Below are positions 25,660 to 33,379 of a stretch of DNA of 64,000 bases, in pieces. The stretch covers positions 124,001-188,000 of the forward strand of contig NZ_FRBI01000014.1 in NCBI RefSeq assembly GCF_900142575.1. Reading direction: 5' to 3'. Below the pieces are notes generated by a model that was not told the origin of the DNA, ran no database searches, and was given only the letters and a program-made list of their open reading frames with translations. This DNA comes from Actinacidiphila paucisporea. Lineage in GTDB: Bacteria > Actinomycetota > Actinomycetes > Streptomycetales > Streptomycetaceae. Every line of letters starts with the position of its first letter. Within the stretch, counting starts at the first letter, position 1. Both the position numbers and the translations under genes were made by a program.

Positions 25660-25959
25660 CGCGATGTGCCCTTCCGGTTCGCGTACGGTTCACCGCCCCG
25701 GGCCGTGGCGAGCGTGCAGGCGGCGCGCTCGTTTCGGGGCATGCTCTGCGGGTGCCACGCCCGGGCGGTCGGAAACACCCGCCCGCCCGGACGGCCGAGG
25801 ATTTCGGCCGCATGGGCCTGCTCGGACGGTCTGCTGCCGCCAAGGGCGTTTGTCCGGGCACGCAGGGGTACCCGGGTCGGCGAGAAGTGCGCGTCGGTAC
25901 CGCCGTATGGATGACGCGGGGCCGGTGCGCGGATCGCACCGAACCGAGGAGCCTGTCTG
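25660..25959. other. 300-bp divergent spacer
   Basis: No gene is recognisable. The spacer holds the SigB-type promoter at 25848-25871 reading toward the hemerythrin gene. Confidence 0.5.
25848..25871 (+). promoter_or_regulatory. SigB-type promoter GTTT-N14-GGGTAC
   Basis: GTTT (25848-25851), a 14-base spacer and GGGTAC (25866-25871) fit the published Streptomyces SigB consensus GNNT-N14-16-GGGTAC/T exactly. The hemerythrin ATG is 89 bases downstream of the -10. Confidence 0.7.
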
Positions 25960-26532
25960 ATGGGAACGGCCCAGGACGAACGCATGGCCGCGGCACAGCT
26001 GCCGCAAGGGGACATCGTGGCGCTGCTGCTCGAACAGCACGCCCGGATCAGGGACTTGTTCACGCAGGTCAAGAACAGCCAGGGCGAGGCGCGGCAGCAG
26101 GCGTTCGACGGTCTGCGCGCGCTGCTGGCCGTCCACGAGGCCGCCGAGGAGCTGGTGGTCCGCCCGGTGGCGAAGAAGACCGCGGGGGAAGGGGAGGCCG
26201 AGGCCCGCAACCACGAGGAGGCCGAAGCCACCAAGGTGCTCAAGCAGTTGGAGGGCATGGACCTGTCCAGCCCGGATTTCGAGCGCCTCATCGCCGAGTT
26301 CGAGCAGGCCGTCAGCGACCACGCGGACCACGAGGAGGCCGAGGAATTCCCGGCGCTGGTCGCCCAGTGCAGCCAGGAGCAGCGCCGCACGATGGGCGAG
26401 CGCCTGTCGAAGGTCGAACACCTCGCCCCGACCCATCCGCACCCCACCGCCGCGGGCAAGCCGGCAGCGCTCGCCCTGACCGGGCCGTTCGCCGCGATGA
26501 TGGACAAGGCGCGCGACGCCATGCGCTCCTGA
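25960..26532 (+). CDS. Hemerythrin HHE-domain protein
   Basis: The 190-residue four-helix protein has DIVALLLEQHARIRDLF, VHEAAEELVVRPV, ARNHEEAEATKVL and VSDHADHEEAEEFPAL. These supply the His/Glu set that binds a di-iron centre in HHE hemerythrins. Roles of the family include oxygen, nitric oxide or iron handling. The C-terminal tail is Ala/Pro-rich. ATG at 25960 follows GAGGAG. The upstream SigB-type promoter suggests stress control. Confidence 0.85.
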   Translation: MGTAQDERMAAAQLPQGDIVALLLEQHARIRDLFTQVKNSQGEARQQAFDGLRALLAVHEAAEELVVRPVAKKTAGEGEAEARNHEEAEATKVLKQLEGMDLSSPDFERLIAEFEQAVSDHADHEEAEEFPALVAQCSQEQRRTMGERLSKVEHLAPTHPHPTAAGKPAALALTGPFAAMMDKARDAMRS

Positions 26533-26584
26533 CCGCCGCCGGTGACGCCTGCGCGGACGGCTGCCCGGCAGGCGAGCCCGGACA

Positions 26585-26618
26585 CGGCGGGGCCGCCGCG
26601 CGTGCGGCGGCCCCGCCG
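26585..26618. terminator. 15-bp perfect GC hairpin
   Basis: Fifteen bases at 26585-26599 pair perfectly with 26604-26618 around a GCGT loop, 52 bases after the hemerythrin stop. There is no T-tract. It is a strong intrinsic terminator candidate. Confidence 0.75.
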
Positions 26619-26750
26619 GCCTGCCCGCCACCCCGGGACGTCCGCCCCACGGCCGAGCGGATGGGGCACCCGGGCTGATCGCTTTCGCACCCGTAGCGCC
26701 GGAAAGGCGCACCATGCCGGTGAACGACCCATACGACCAGGAGTACGGCG

Positions 26751-27242
26751 ATGACCGGGCTCGGGGACCAGAAGGCGTACGTCACCAACGCGGTCAAGCA
26801 CTTCAAGTTCGCTCCTGCCGAGCGCGGCAAGCGGCGCATCCACAAGCCGCCGAGCCTGCGCGAGACCGCGGCGTGCCGCCCCTGGCTCGCGGCCGAACTG
26901 CGGCTCGTCCGACCCGAGTTGGTGGTGGCACTGGGCGCCACCGCCGGCCGCGCGCTGCTGGGCCCGTCCTTCCGGGTGACCAGGGACCGGGGCACCGTAC
27001 TGCCGCCGCCCGCCGCGGAAGGCGGCGCGGGACCGGCGCCGGGCGGCATCGTGGCCACCGTCCACCCGTCCGCGGTCCTGCGGGCCACCGATCGCGAGGC
27101 GGCGTACGCCGGCCTGGTCGCGGATCTGAGGGTGGCCGCGGCCGCGCTCGAGGTCCAGGGCATGTGCAGCGGACCTTGCCGGGCCGGTCAGGGGACCCCG
27201 TACGCGGCGGCAGCCCTTGTTGCGCTCACGGACTGCCGGTAA
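26751..27242 (+). pseudogene. udgX: N-terminally truncated UdgX-type uracil-DNA glycosylase
   Basis: From codon 2 the frame matches the middle and end of family 4 UDG/UdgX: LGDQKAYVTNAVKHFKF, then GKRRIHKPPSLRETAACRPW and finally ATVHPSAVLR. The KRRIH loop is specific to UdgX, whose His forms a covalent bond to the abasic site. The first about 85 residues are missing, including the GEQPG catalytic motif and two of the cluster cysteines. The upstream 200 bp has no trace of them. The C-terminus runs about 25 residues past the usual end. The gene is probably inactive. Confidence 0.72.
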
Positions 27243-27245
27243 TCT
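27217..27245 (+). promoter_or_regulatory. Housekeeping-type promoter candidate for the anti-sigma gene
   Basis: TTGTTG (27217-27222), a 17-base spacer and TAATCT (27240-27245) lie 72 bases before the start at 27317. Confidence 0.4.
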
Positions 27246-27316
27246 GCCGTGAAAATGGCAGGTGAACGCGTGGAGCAGGAACCGCGCCCTGTCGTACTGG
27301 CTGAGATTGGCGCCAC

Positions 27317-27769
27317 GTGACCGAACGTCCTTTCCTCCACGCGCCGACTCCCGCCGGGCCGACCGTGCTGCTCCACTCGCGGGCCGCGTACGACCATCCG
27401 ACCGACAGCATCGCCGTCGCCCGCGGGCAGGCCCGCGACTTCCTGCGCGCGCTCGCGGGCACCGCCGTCATCCTCTCCGAGCAGGCGAAGGACGACGTGC
27501 TGCTCGTGGTCAGCGAGCTGGTCACCAACGCCGGACGCCACGCCGACGGCCCCGTCCTGCTCGACCTCGCCTGGACGGGCAGCGCGCTCGACGTGGCCGT
27601 CTGGGACACCGGCACGGCGATTCCCGTACGGATGCCTCGCGACCCGTCGCGCATCGGCGGCCACGGGCTGGAGATCGTCGCGGGCATCTGCTCCCGGCTG
27701 CACGCCGAACAGGTCGTCGGCGGTAAACGCGTCGTGGCCCGTATCGAACTCGCCTCCCGCCTGCGGTAG
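27317..27769 (+). CDS. RsbW-like anti-sigma / GHKL ATP-binding regulator
   Basis: The 150-residue protein is one HATPase_c domain of the streptomycete RsbW/SpoIIAB-like type. VVSELVTNAGRHADGPVLL is the N-box, VAVWDTGTAIPVRM the G1-like box and IGGHGLEIVAGIC the G2-like box. Such proteins bind a sigma factor or phosphorylate STAS antagonists. SigB-type sigma factors lie 3 kb upstream and 7 kb downstream, with STAS genes on either side. The GTG at 27317 is directly before the first conserved strand. Confidence 0.82.
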   Translation: MTERPFLHAPTPAGPTVLLHSRAAYDHPTDSIAVARGQARDFLRALAGTAVILSEQAKDDVLLVVSELVTNAGRHADGPVLLDLAWTGSALDVAVWDTGTAIPVRMPRDPSRIGGHGLEIVAGICSRLHAEQVVGGKRVVARIELASRLR

Positions 27770-27786
27770 TCAGCCACTCGGGTGGG

Positions 27787-28515
27787 TCAGGGTCGGGGGT
27801 GGAGTGGGGTGGCGGCGGGGGGTTGGCCGGTGGTGGTGGTGATGAGTTCGGCGCAGAGGTCGCGGAGTTTGGTGTTTCGGTGTTGTGAGGCGCTGCGGAG
27901 GATGGTGAAGGCGTGGTCGGGGGTGCAGCGTTGTTGGCCCATGATGATGCCGATGGCTTGGTCGATGGTGGTGCGTGATTGGAGTGCGGTGTGGAGGTCG
28001 TCGGTGAATTGGCGGGCGTCCGAGAGGCGTTGGGCCAGGGCGATGGCGCCGGTGGCTTGGGCTGCCAGTAGGTGGAGTGGTTGGTGGTCGGTGGTGTCGA
28101 AGGCGTGGGGGTGGGGGGCGTAGAGGTTGAGGGCGCCGGCGGTGTGGGTGTGGGGGGCGATGGGGAGGGAGAGTGAGGAGCGGGCGCCGTGGGTGGCGGC
28201 GTAGGCGGGGTAGGTGCCCCAGCGTTTTTCGTTGAGTGTGTCGGGGACGCTGATGGTGGTGCCGGTGCGCATGGCTTGGAGGCAGGGTCCGTCGTCCTGG
28301 CCGTATTGGGCTTCGTCGAGTTCGGTGGCAGTGGGTCCGGCGCTGGAGACGGTGACGGGGCGGCCTTGTCGTTCCAGGGTCACCCCGCATCCGGTGGCGT
28401 TCGGTGCCAGGTCCAGGGCGTGGTGGGCCAGGGCGCCCAGGAAGGCGTCCAGGGTGTCGGTATCCAGCAGTAGCGCGGTCACGTCCACCGCGGGCACAAA
28501 CGGCGTCTCTGTCAT
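27787..28515 (-). CDS. GAF and ANTAR domain regulator with atypical base composition
   Basis: The 242-residue protein is a close paralog of the regulator at 7707-8432. The GAF segment reads AQYGQDDGPCLQAMRTG and the ANTAR segment reads TIDQAIGIIMGQQRCT, then FTILRSASQHRNTKLRDLCAELI. The coding strand is very C+A rich and poor in G and T (codons such as ACA, CAA, CGA and runs of CAC/ACC), unlike every neighbour. This suggests separate ancestry or an unusual strand bias. ATG at 28515 is used. No strong ribosome site is seen. Confidence 0.86.
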   Translation of the reverse strand: MTETPFVPAVDVTALLLDTDTLDAFLGALAHHALDLAPNATGCGVTLERQGRPVTVSSAGPTATELDEAQYGQDDGPCLQAMRTGTTISVPDTLNEKRWGTYPAYAATHGARSSLSLPIAPHTHTAGALNLYAPHPHAFDTTDHQPLHLLAAQATGAIALAQRLSDARQFTDDLHTALQSRTTIDQAIGIIMGQQRCTPDHAFTILRSASQHRNTKLRDLCAELITTTTGQPPAATPLHPRP

Positions 28516-28602
28516 CGTCAACTCGTTCTGCACTAGGCACAAAGCCGGGCGGACGGAACCACAGACGGACGGCCGGAACCGGGCCGCCGTGGACCGCGCG
28601 GG

Positions 28603-28764
28603 TCACTGTCGGGAGAGGGCCTGAGCAGGCCGGGGACGGAAGGCCGGCGGCACGCAGGCACGGGCGCCGGGCGGCTGCACCTTCGACACCGTGTCCGGCG
28701 GCGGGACCGGGGGTTCGGTCAGCTCCGTGACCGGACAGGCGCCACCTGAGGTGCGCCGACTCAC
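28603..28764 (-). pseudogene. STAS-gene remnant keeping its full upstream leader
   Basis: A 53-codon frame from GTG at 28764 reads VSRRTSGGACPVTELTEPPV, then drifts into a Pro/Arg-rich tail. It aligns with the start of the intact STAS protein at 33380 (VSHSGSADACLVMELTEAVD). The 82 bases upstream also align without gaps with those before 33380, including the GGTCAGGAAGCGGCC element at exactly 57 bases. The STAS fold itself is absent, so this is a truncated duplicate, or a small ORF reusing the same control region. Confidence 0.55.
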
Positions 28765-28806
28765 AAACACCACGAAAACCCCACAGAAGATACGAAGAAT
28801 CCTGGG

Positions 28807-28834
28807 GGCCGCTTCCTGACCTCGCACACGATTA
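28807..28834 (-). promoter_or_regulatory. GGTCAGGAAGCGGCC element with TAATCG hexamer, copy 2
   Basis: The 15-mer occupies 28821-28807 on the minus strand. A TAATCG hexamer starts 13 bases before it, the same spacing as in the other two copies. It lies 57 bases before the GTG of the STAS remnant. Confidence 0.6.
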
Positions 28835-29003
28835 TGCCCTGTGCGCAGCGCCCGCGGGCATCGGGCAGGGGCCGGGAGCGAAGCGGTTTCGGCCGCCCCG
28901 ATCCGGTCAGACGACAGGACTACGACCTGACGAGACGAGCGACAAGCGGCGCGTCCGCGCCTGCCGAGCACGCAAGGACGCGTCAGAGGGAAGACGAGGA
29001 AAG

Positions 29004-29180
29004 ATGACCGAGAAGGGCCGAACGGCGGACTCTGCGGCAAAGCGACCTGCGGACCGCGCCCAGCGGACAGCTCACCGGCACACCGGCGAACCACGCGTGA
29101 GCCTGCCGGCGCGCGCCACGGGCGACGGCTGGCGCTACCCCGAAGGGGACGACTCCGCGATCGTCCGCGGTGAGGACTGA
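29004..29180 (+). CDS. Small hydrophilic protein, 58 residues
   Basis: ATG at 29004 is preceded by an excellent GAGGAAAG site. The 58-residue product is charged and rich in Arg, Ala, Asp and Thr (MTEKGRTADSAAKRPADRAQ at the start, WRYPEGDDSAIVRGED at the end), with no membrane segment or Cys pair. I do not recognise a family. The strong ribosome site and the 18-bp hairpin after the stop support a real gene. It is divergent from the STAS remnant. Confidence 0.5.
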   Translation: MTEKGRTADSAAKRPADRAQRTAHRHTGEPRVSLPARATGDGWRYPEGDDSAIVRGED

Positions 29181-29217
29181 CGTCCCACTCCGGCCCGAAC
29201 CGTCGTGCGTAAAGGAG

Positions 29218-29270
29218 CGGGCGCCGCGGAGCAGGTGACCGCCGCGTGCGGCCCTGCTCCGCGGCGCCCG
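29218..29270. terminator. 18-bp perfect hairpin, bidirectional
   Basis: Eighteen bases at 29218-29235 pair perfectly with 29253-29270 across a 17-base loop. It sits between the small gene ending at 29180 and the convergent dehydrogenase ending at 29289. Confidence 0.8.
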
Positions 29271-29288
29271 TTCCCGTACGCGGGGAGG

Positions 29289-30584
29289 TCAGCCCGTGGA
29301 CCGGGATCCGCCGGCGGTGGTGGCCGCGCCCGAGCCGGCGTGTTCGCCGGAGCCCGGCGGCATGCCGCCCTCGCCACCGAATTCCAGTGCCACCTTGGCC
29401 CATCCCGACTCGCGGCGGTCGAAGGAGGCGTACGCCTCGATCGCGTCGACGGGGTCGGGCCAGCGCGTCACCAGCGGCGTGGGGTCCAGCGCGCCGGTGG
29501 CGACGAGGGAGACCAGGTGCGGCAGGTAGGCGCGGTGGTTGCAGTTCCCGGTCTTCAGGGTGAGGTTCTTCATGAAGGCCTGACCGAAGGGGTAGGTCTC
29601 GACCTGCGGCGGATAGACGCCGACGGTGCCGATCGTGCCGGCTTTCGCCACCGCCTGGACGGCCCAGCGGGCCGCCTGCGACGGAGCATTCCCGGGCACC
29701 CAGGTGTCGCCGCGGGGCCGGCTCTCCGGGGCTGCCTGCCGGCTCTCGCGCCGGTCCTGGCCGGCGCGCTCGTCGGCCTGTTCCGCCGCGGGTCCGTGCG
29801 CGGGGCGCTGCGCGTCCACGCCGACCGCGTCGATCACCCGGTCGACGCCGCTACCGCCGGTGAGGTCCCTGATGGCCACCACCGGGTCCTCGGCGTTGAA
29901 GTCGACGACCTCCGCGTGCTGCCGGGCCGCCAGCTCCAGCCGGTCCTGCAGGCCGTCGACCAGGATGATCCGGGTCGCGCCCTGCAGGCGGGCGCACGCG
30001 ACGGCCGCCTGTCCGACCGGGCCCCCGCCGAAGATCGCGACGCTGTCGCCGGTGCCGACCTCCGCGAGCTTCGCCCCGAACCACGCGGTGGGATAGATGT
30101 CCGACAGGAGCACCGCCTGCGCGTCGTCCACCGAGTCCGGCAGCGGGACGAGCCCGACGTGCGCGTAGGGGACCCGGGCGTACTCCGCCTGGAGACCGTC
30201 CAGGCCGCCCGCCGCCTCGGGGCCGCCGAAGAAGACGGTCCCGGCCTGCGGGCCGCCGGGATTGGCCCGGTCGCACTGCGCGAAATACCCGGCGCGGCAG
30301 TACGAGCAACTGCCGCAGCCCACGGTGGAGGGCACCACCACGCGGTCGCCGGGCCGGAAGTTCCGCACGCCCGAGCCGACCTCCTCGACCACGCCCACGG
30401 CCTCGTGCCCGAGGATCCTCCCGGCAGCCATCCCCGGCATGGTGCCGCGGACGAAGTGCAGGTCCGTGCCGCAGATCGCGGAGGTGGTGATCCGTACGAT
30501 CGCGTCGGTGGCCTCCTGGACCTTCGGCTCCGGCACGTCGTCGAGGCGGATGTCCCCGATCCCATGCCACACAACAGCCTTCAC
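29289..30584 (-). CDS. Zinc-dependent alcohol dehydrogenase (MDR family)
   Basis: The 431-residue medium-chain dehydrogenase/reductase has the catalytic zinc Cys in AICGTDLHF, GHEAVGVVEEVG, and a four-Cys structural zinc lobe, CGSCSYCRAGYFAQC. The cofactor loop is VAIFGGGPVGQAAVACA. An Arg/Glu/Pro-rich insert at about residues 255-300, common to the formaldehyde-dehydrogenase-like subgroup, makes it longer than standard ADHs. GTG at 30584 is preferred because GAGGGAG is properly spaced before it. A second related enzyme is encoded at 44014-45204. Substrate unknown. Confidence 0.85.
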   Translation of the reverse strand: MKAVVWHGIGDIRLDDVPEPKVQEATDAIVRITTSAICGTDLHFVRGTMPGMAAGRILGHEAVGVVEEVGSGVRNFRPGDRVVVPSTVGCGSCSYCRAGYFAQCDRANPGGPQAGTVFFGGPEAAGGLDGLQAEYARVPYAHVGLVPLPDSVDDAQAVLLSDIYPTAWFGAKLAEVGTGDSVAIFGGGPVGQAAVACARLQGATRIILVDGLQDRLELAARQHAEVVDFNAEDPVVAIRDLTGGSGVDRVIDAVGVDAQRPAHGPAAEQADERAGQDRRESRQAAPESRPRGDTWVPGNAPSQAARWAVQAVAKAGTIGTVGVYPPQVETYPFGQAFMKNLTLKTGNCNHRAYLPHLVSLVATGALDPTPLVTRWPDPVDAIEAYASFDRRESGWAKVALEFGGEGGMPPGSGEHAGSGAATTAGGSRSTG

Positions 30585-30694
30585 GATGATCACTCCCTCG
30601 GTGCCGCGTGGGTGGCGCGGGCGCACCACCGCCCTGCGGGTTTCCATCCGGGCGGCCGCTAAACGGCGGCAGGCCCACGGGGTCCGGCAGGGAG

Positions 30695-30750
30695 CCGGGG
30701 TCCGGGGTCCGGGGTCCGGGGTCCGGGGTCCGGGGTCCGGGGTCCGGGGT
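30695..30750. repeat. 7-bp tandem repeat, eight perfect copies
   Basis: CCGGGGT is repeated eight times without error (56 bp) in the gap between the isochorismatase-like gene and the dehydrogenase start, followed by CCGACAG. Being perfect, it is probably prone to slippage and variable between strains. Confidence 0.95.
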
Positions 30751-30777
30751 CCGACAGGGAGTTTGCGCCGCCACCCC

Positions 30778-31356
30778 TCAGAAAGCGAGGTCGGCGGCCT
30801 TTTCGAGTCGCGCCCCCATGTTCTCCCGCATCATCCGCAGCGCCGCGTCCGCGAGGTCGGCGTGCAGGTGGGCCACCGCGTCCCGGACCACGGTGACGTC
30901 GATGTGCCGGATGTGCGCGTCGAGCGCCGAGTAGAGGATGCACTGCTCGGTGGCCTGCCCGCACAGGGCGATGTGCCCGATCCCGAGCTGCCGCAGCAGA
31001 TACTCCAGCGGGGTCTCGTAGAAGATCGAATGGCGGGCCTTGACGACGAAGAGGGAGTCGTCGTCCGGTGCGACCGGCTCGACGAGATCGGCGTGCGGGC
31101 CCTTGAGCACGGTGTCGAGCAGCTCGTCGTGGTGGGAGCGCCAGCGCCCGAAGTTGTCGTTGACGTAGATCACCTCGACGCCGCCCTCGCGCGCGGCGTC
31201 GATGGCGGTCCGCACCGCCGGCAGGACCTCGCGTACGGACGGGACGAGCAGGTCCGCGTCGGGATGCTGGTAATCGTTGAGCATGTCCACGACGATCAGG
31301 GCCCCGGGGGGCCGCTCGCCCGCGTCGCCACTGCCCGGCATGTCCTCAGAAACCAT
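30778..31356 (-). CDS. Isochorismatase-like cysteine hydrolase
   Basis: The 192-residue protein has the family Asp in ALIVVDMLNDYQ, the Lys in FVVKARHSIFYETPLEYLL, and the nucleophile in CGQATEQCILYSALDA. These form the Asp-Lys-Cys triad of amidases such as nicotinamidase and isochorismatase-like hydrolases. ATG at 31356 follows GAGGAG. The frame is continuous upstream into the VOC remnant with no stop between, so a longer read-through product is possible. Substrate unknown. Confidence 0.85.
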   Translation of the reverse strand: MVSEDMPGSGDAGERPPGALIVVDMLNDYQHPDADLLVPSVREVLPAVRTAIDAAREGGVEVIYVNDNFGRWRSHHDELLDTVLKGPHADLVEPVAPDDDSLFVVKARHSIFYETPLEYLLRQLGIGHIALCGQATEQCILYSALDAHIRHIDVTVVRDAVAHLHADLADAALRMMRENMGARLEKAADLAF

Positions 31357-31690
31357 CGGGCACTCCTCGCTCGTCCCCTGCGGCTGCCCACCGGTCTCGA
31401 TCAGGCAGAACTCGTTGCCCTCCGGATCGGCGAGAACGGCGGTCAGGCAGCCCTGGTCGTCGAAGGGCCCGCCAGACGGCGGGCACCGAGCCCCAGCATG
31501 CGGCCGAGCTCGTCCTCCAGCGCGCTCACGCGCAGATCCAGGTGCATGCGGTTCTTGCCCTCCTTGCGCTCGGGCACCTTCTGCAGCAGCAGCTCCGGCT
31601 GCGCCCCCGCGGGGTGGCCCAGCGTGACATACGGCGGATCGCGCCGCACGACGGCGTAACCGATCGCCCGGAACGGTTCCTCCCTCGCGG
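31357..31690 (-). pseudogene. VOC/glyoxalase-family remnant, frameshifted
   Basis: One frame (about 31690-31445) reads YAVVRRDPPYVTLGHPAGAQ and then KNRMHLDLRVSALEDELGRM, typical of actinobacterial VOC proteins. It ends LAGPSTTRAA and stops. Shifting one base at the GGCGGGCCC run restores GPFDDQGCLTAVLADPEGNE and FCLIETG, the normal C-terminus. The first half of the gene is missing. The restored frame runs straight into the isochorismatase start. Confidence 0.65.
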
Positions 31691-31756
31691 GCCGCCTGGG
31701 CGCCCGGCCGCGCTCCCCCAGGTGTCGGGCGCCCCCGCACGGGGAACGGCGAGGCG

Positions 31757-32899
31757 GTGGAACCGATCGTGCACGCGCTGTCCATCACCGGCTCGATGGC
31801 CTGGGAGATCACCTGGGCCCTCATCCTCGGTTTCGTCCTGTCCGCCGTCGTCCAGGCCGTGGTCCGCCGGTCCACGGTCGTACGCCTGCTGGGTGACGAC
31901 CGGCCGCGTACGCTGGCGACCGCCTCGGCGCTCGGGGTCGCGTCCTCGTCGTGCTCCTACGCCGCTGTGGCACTGGCCCGCTCGCTGTTCCGCAAGGGGG
32001 CGGACTTCACCGCGGCGATGGCCTTCGAGATCGCCTCGACCAACCTGGTGGTCGAGCTGGGCGTGATCCTGGCGCTGCTGATGGGGTGGCAGTTCACGGC
32101 CGCGGAGTTCGTGGGCGGGCCGGTCATGATCGTGCTGCTCGCGGTGCTCTTCCGCCTGCTCCTGCGGGACACGCTGCTGCGCGAGGCCAGGGAGCAGGCC
32201 GGCCGGGGCCTGTCCGGGTCCATGGAGGGCCACGCGGCGATGGACATGTCCGTAGCCGGGAGCGGCTCCTTCGTGCGGCGGCTCGCCTCCGGCGAGGGAT
32301 TCACCGCGGTCGCCGCGGTCTTCGTCATGGAGTGGGCGGCGATCCTCCGCGACCTCGTCATCGGGCTGCTCATCGCCGGCGCCATCGCCGCATGGGTCCC
32401 CGACTCCTTCTGGCGGCACTTCTTCTTCGCGGGCCATCCGTTCGCCTCGAAGGTGTGGGGCCCGCTGGTCGGGCCGCTGGTGGCGATGCTGTCCTTCGTG
32501 TGCTCGATCGGGAACGTGCCGTTGGCGGTCGTCCTGTGGAAGGGCGGCATCAGCTTCGGCGGAGTCATCGCCTTCCTCTTCGCCGACCTGCTGATCCTGC
32601 CCATCCTGAACATCTACCGGAAGTATTACGGCGTTCGGATGACGCTCTTCCTGCTCGGTACCTTCTACGCGGCCATGGTCGTCGCCGGATACGTCGTCGA
32701 GTCGCTCTTCGGCGGCCTCGGCCTGATCCCCGACCAGGCCGACGCCGAGATCCCCACGCAGGGGGTGACGTGGGATTACACCACCTGGCTCAACATCGCC
32801 TTCCTCCTGCTGGCCGCGGCCCTCCTGGCGCGCTTCCTGCGCACCGGCGGGGCCGGCATGCTCCGCGCGATGGGCGGCGCACCGGACGGCGCGGCCTAG
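31757..32899 (+). CDS. Permease of the COG0701/ArsP-like family
   Basis: The 380-residue integral membrane protein has about eight to ten hydrophobic segments in two halves. The pseudo-repeated motifs of the family are clear: LGVASSSCSYAAVALARSLF in the first half and FVCSIGNVPLAVVLWKGG in the second, each with a Cys in a membrane loop. STNLVVELGVIL lies between. Relatives export trivalent organoarsenicals or have unknown cargo. A hydrophilic loop lies at about 130-165. No ars genes are adjacent, so arsenic is not assured. Confidence 0.8.
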   Translation: MEPIVHALSITGSMAWEITWALILGFVLSAVVQAVVRRSTVVRLLGDDRPRTLATASALGVASSSCSYAAVALARSLFRKGADFTAAMAFEIASTNLVVELGVILALLMGWQFTAAEFVGGPVMIVLLAVLFRLLLRDTLLREAREQAGRGLSGSMEGHAAMDMSVAGSGSFVRRLASGEGFTAVAAVFVMEWAAILRDLVIGLLIAGAIAAWVPDSFWRHFFFAGHPFASKVWGPLVGPLVAMLSFVCSIGNVPLAVVLWKGGISFGGVIAFLFADLLILPILNIYRKYYGVRMTLFLLGTFYAAMVVAGYVVESLFGGLGLIPDQADAEIPTQGVTWDYTTWLNIAFLLLAAALLARFLRTGGAGMLRAMGGAPDGAA

Positions 32900-33240
32900 A
32901 GCGGGCCCGCGAAGCGGCCGACGAGGTCCGCGCAGACGTCGTGGAGGCTTGGTCCTCCGCGCGCGGCCCTCCGACCGGCGAAGGCCCCTCCCGGCTCATC
33001 CGGCGCGCTGCCGGGGGTGACCGCGGCCGGGGACGAGACCAGGGGCAGGTCGTCCGCGGGAAACCTGCCGGCCTCGGTGGCCAGGAGCGTGAGCACGCCG
33101 ACCGGCGCCCGCCCCGCGGTCACGGGAAGGAAGGCGTAGGCGCCCCGGACGCCCAGGCCGGTGGCGAGCGCGGCGAAGTGCGGCCACCGGTCGGCGTGCG
33201 GAACCCACGGGCAGGCCGGGTCCCGCCACGTGCGCCGAGA
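32896..33240 (-). pseudogene. GAF/ANTAR regulator remnant with internal deletion
   Basis: The frame contains WPHFAALATGLGVRGAYAFL and PVTAGRAPVGVLTLLATEAG, the second half of a GAF domain. The ANTAR helices are missing. The final SLHDVCADLVGRFAGPL matches the last residues of the intact GAF/ANTAR regulators (RDLCAELISRFGEP). So the ends of the C-terminal part were kept while the middle was deleted. No start with a ribosome site is seen. Confidence 0.55.
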
Positions 33241-33309
33241 CCGTGCAAGTGCCCCTCCGCGCCGCGGGTCGTCACCGTCCCGCGCCCCGCCCGCACCGCG
33301 CACGGGGCA

Positions 33310-33337
33310 TACTGATGTTCGAGGTCAGGAAGCGGCC
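33310..33337 (+). promoter_or_regulatory. GGTCAGGAAGCGGCC element with TACTGA hexamer, copy 3
   Basis: TACTGA starts at 33310 and the 15-mer occupies 33323-33337, the same spacing as the copies at 22751 and 28821. The STAS GTG at 33380 is 57 bases from the 15-mer start. Confidence 0.6.
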
Positions 33338-33379
33338 CGCTGGGCCGATCCTGTCTTTGGTGGTGTTTACGTGTCGTTT

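Noticed and set aside
26714-26750. MPVNDPYDQEYGDD as N-terminus of the UDG gene
   Set aside because: It is in another frame and unlike the N-terminus of UdgX proteins.
30695-30750. CRISPR-like array
   Set aside because: Seven-base units without spacers; a simple tandem repeat.
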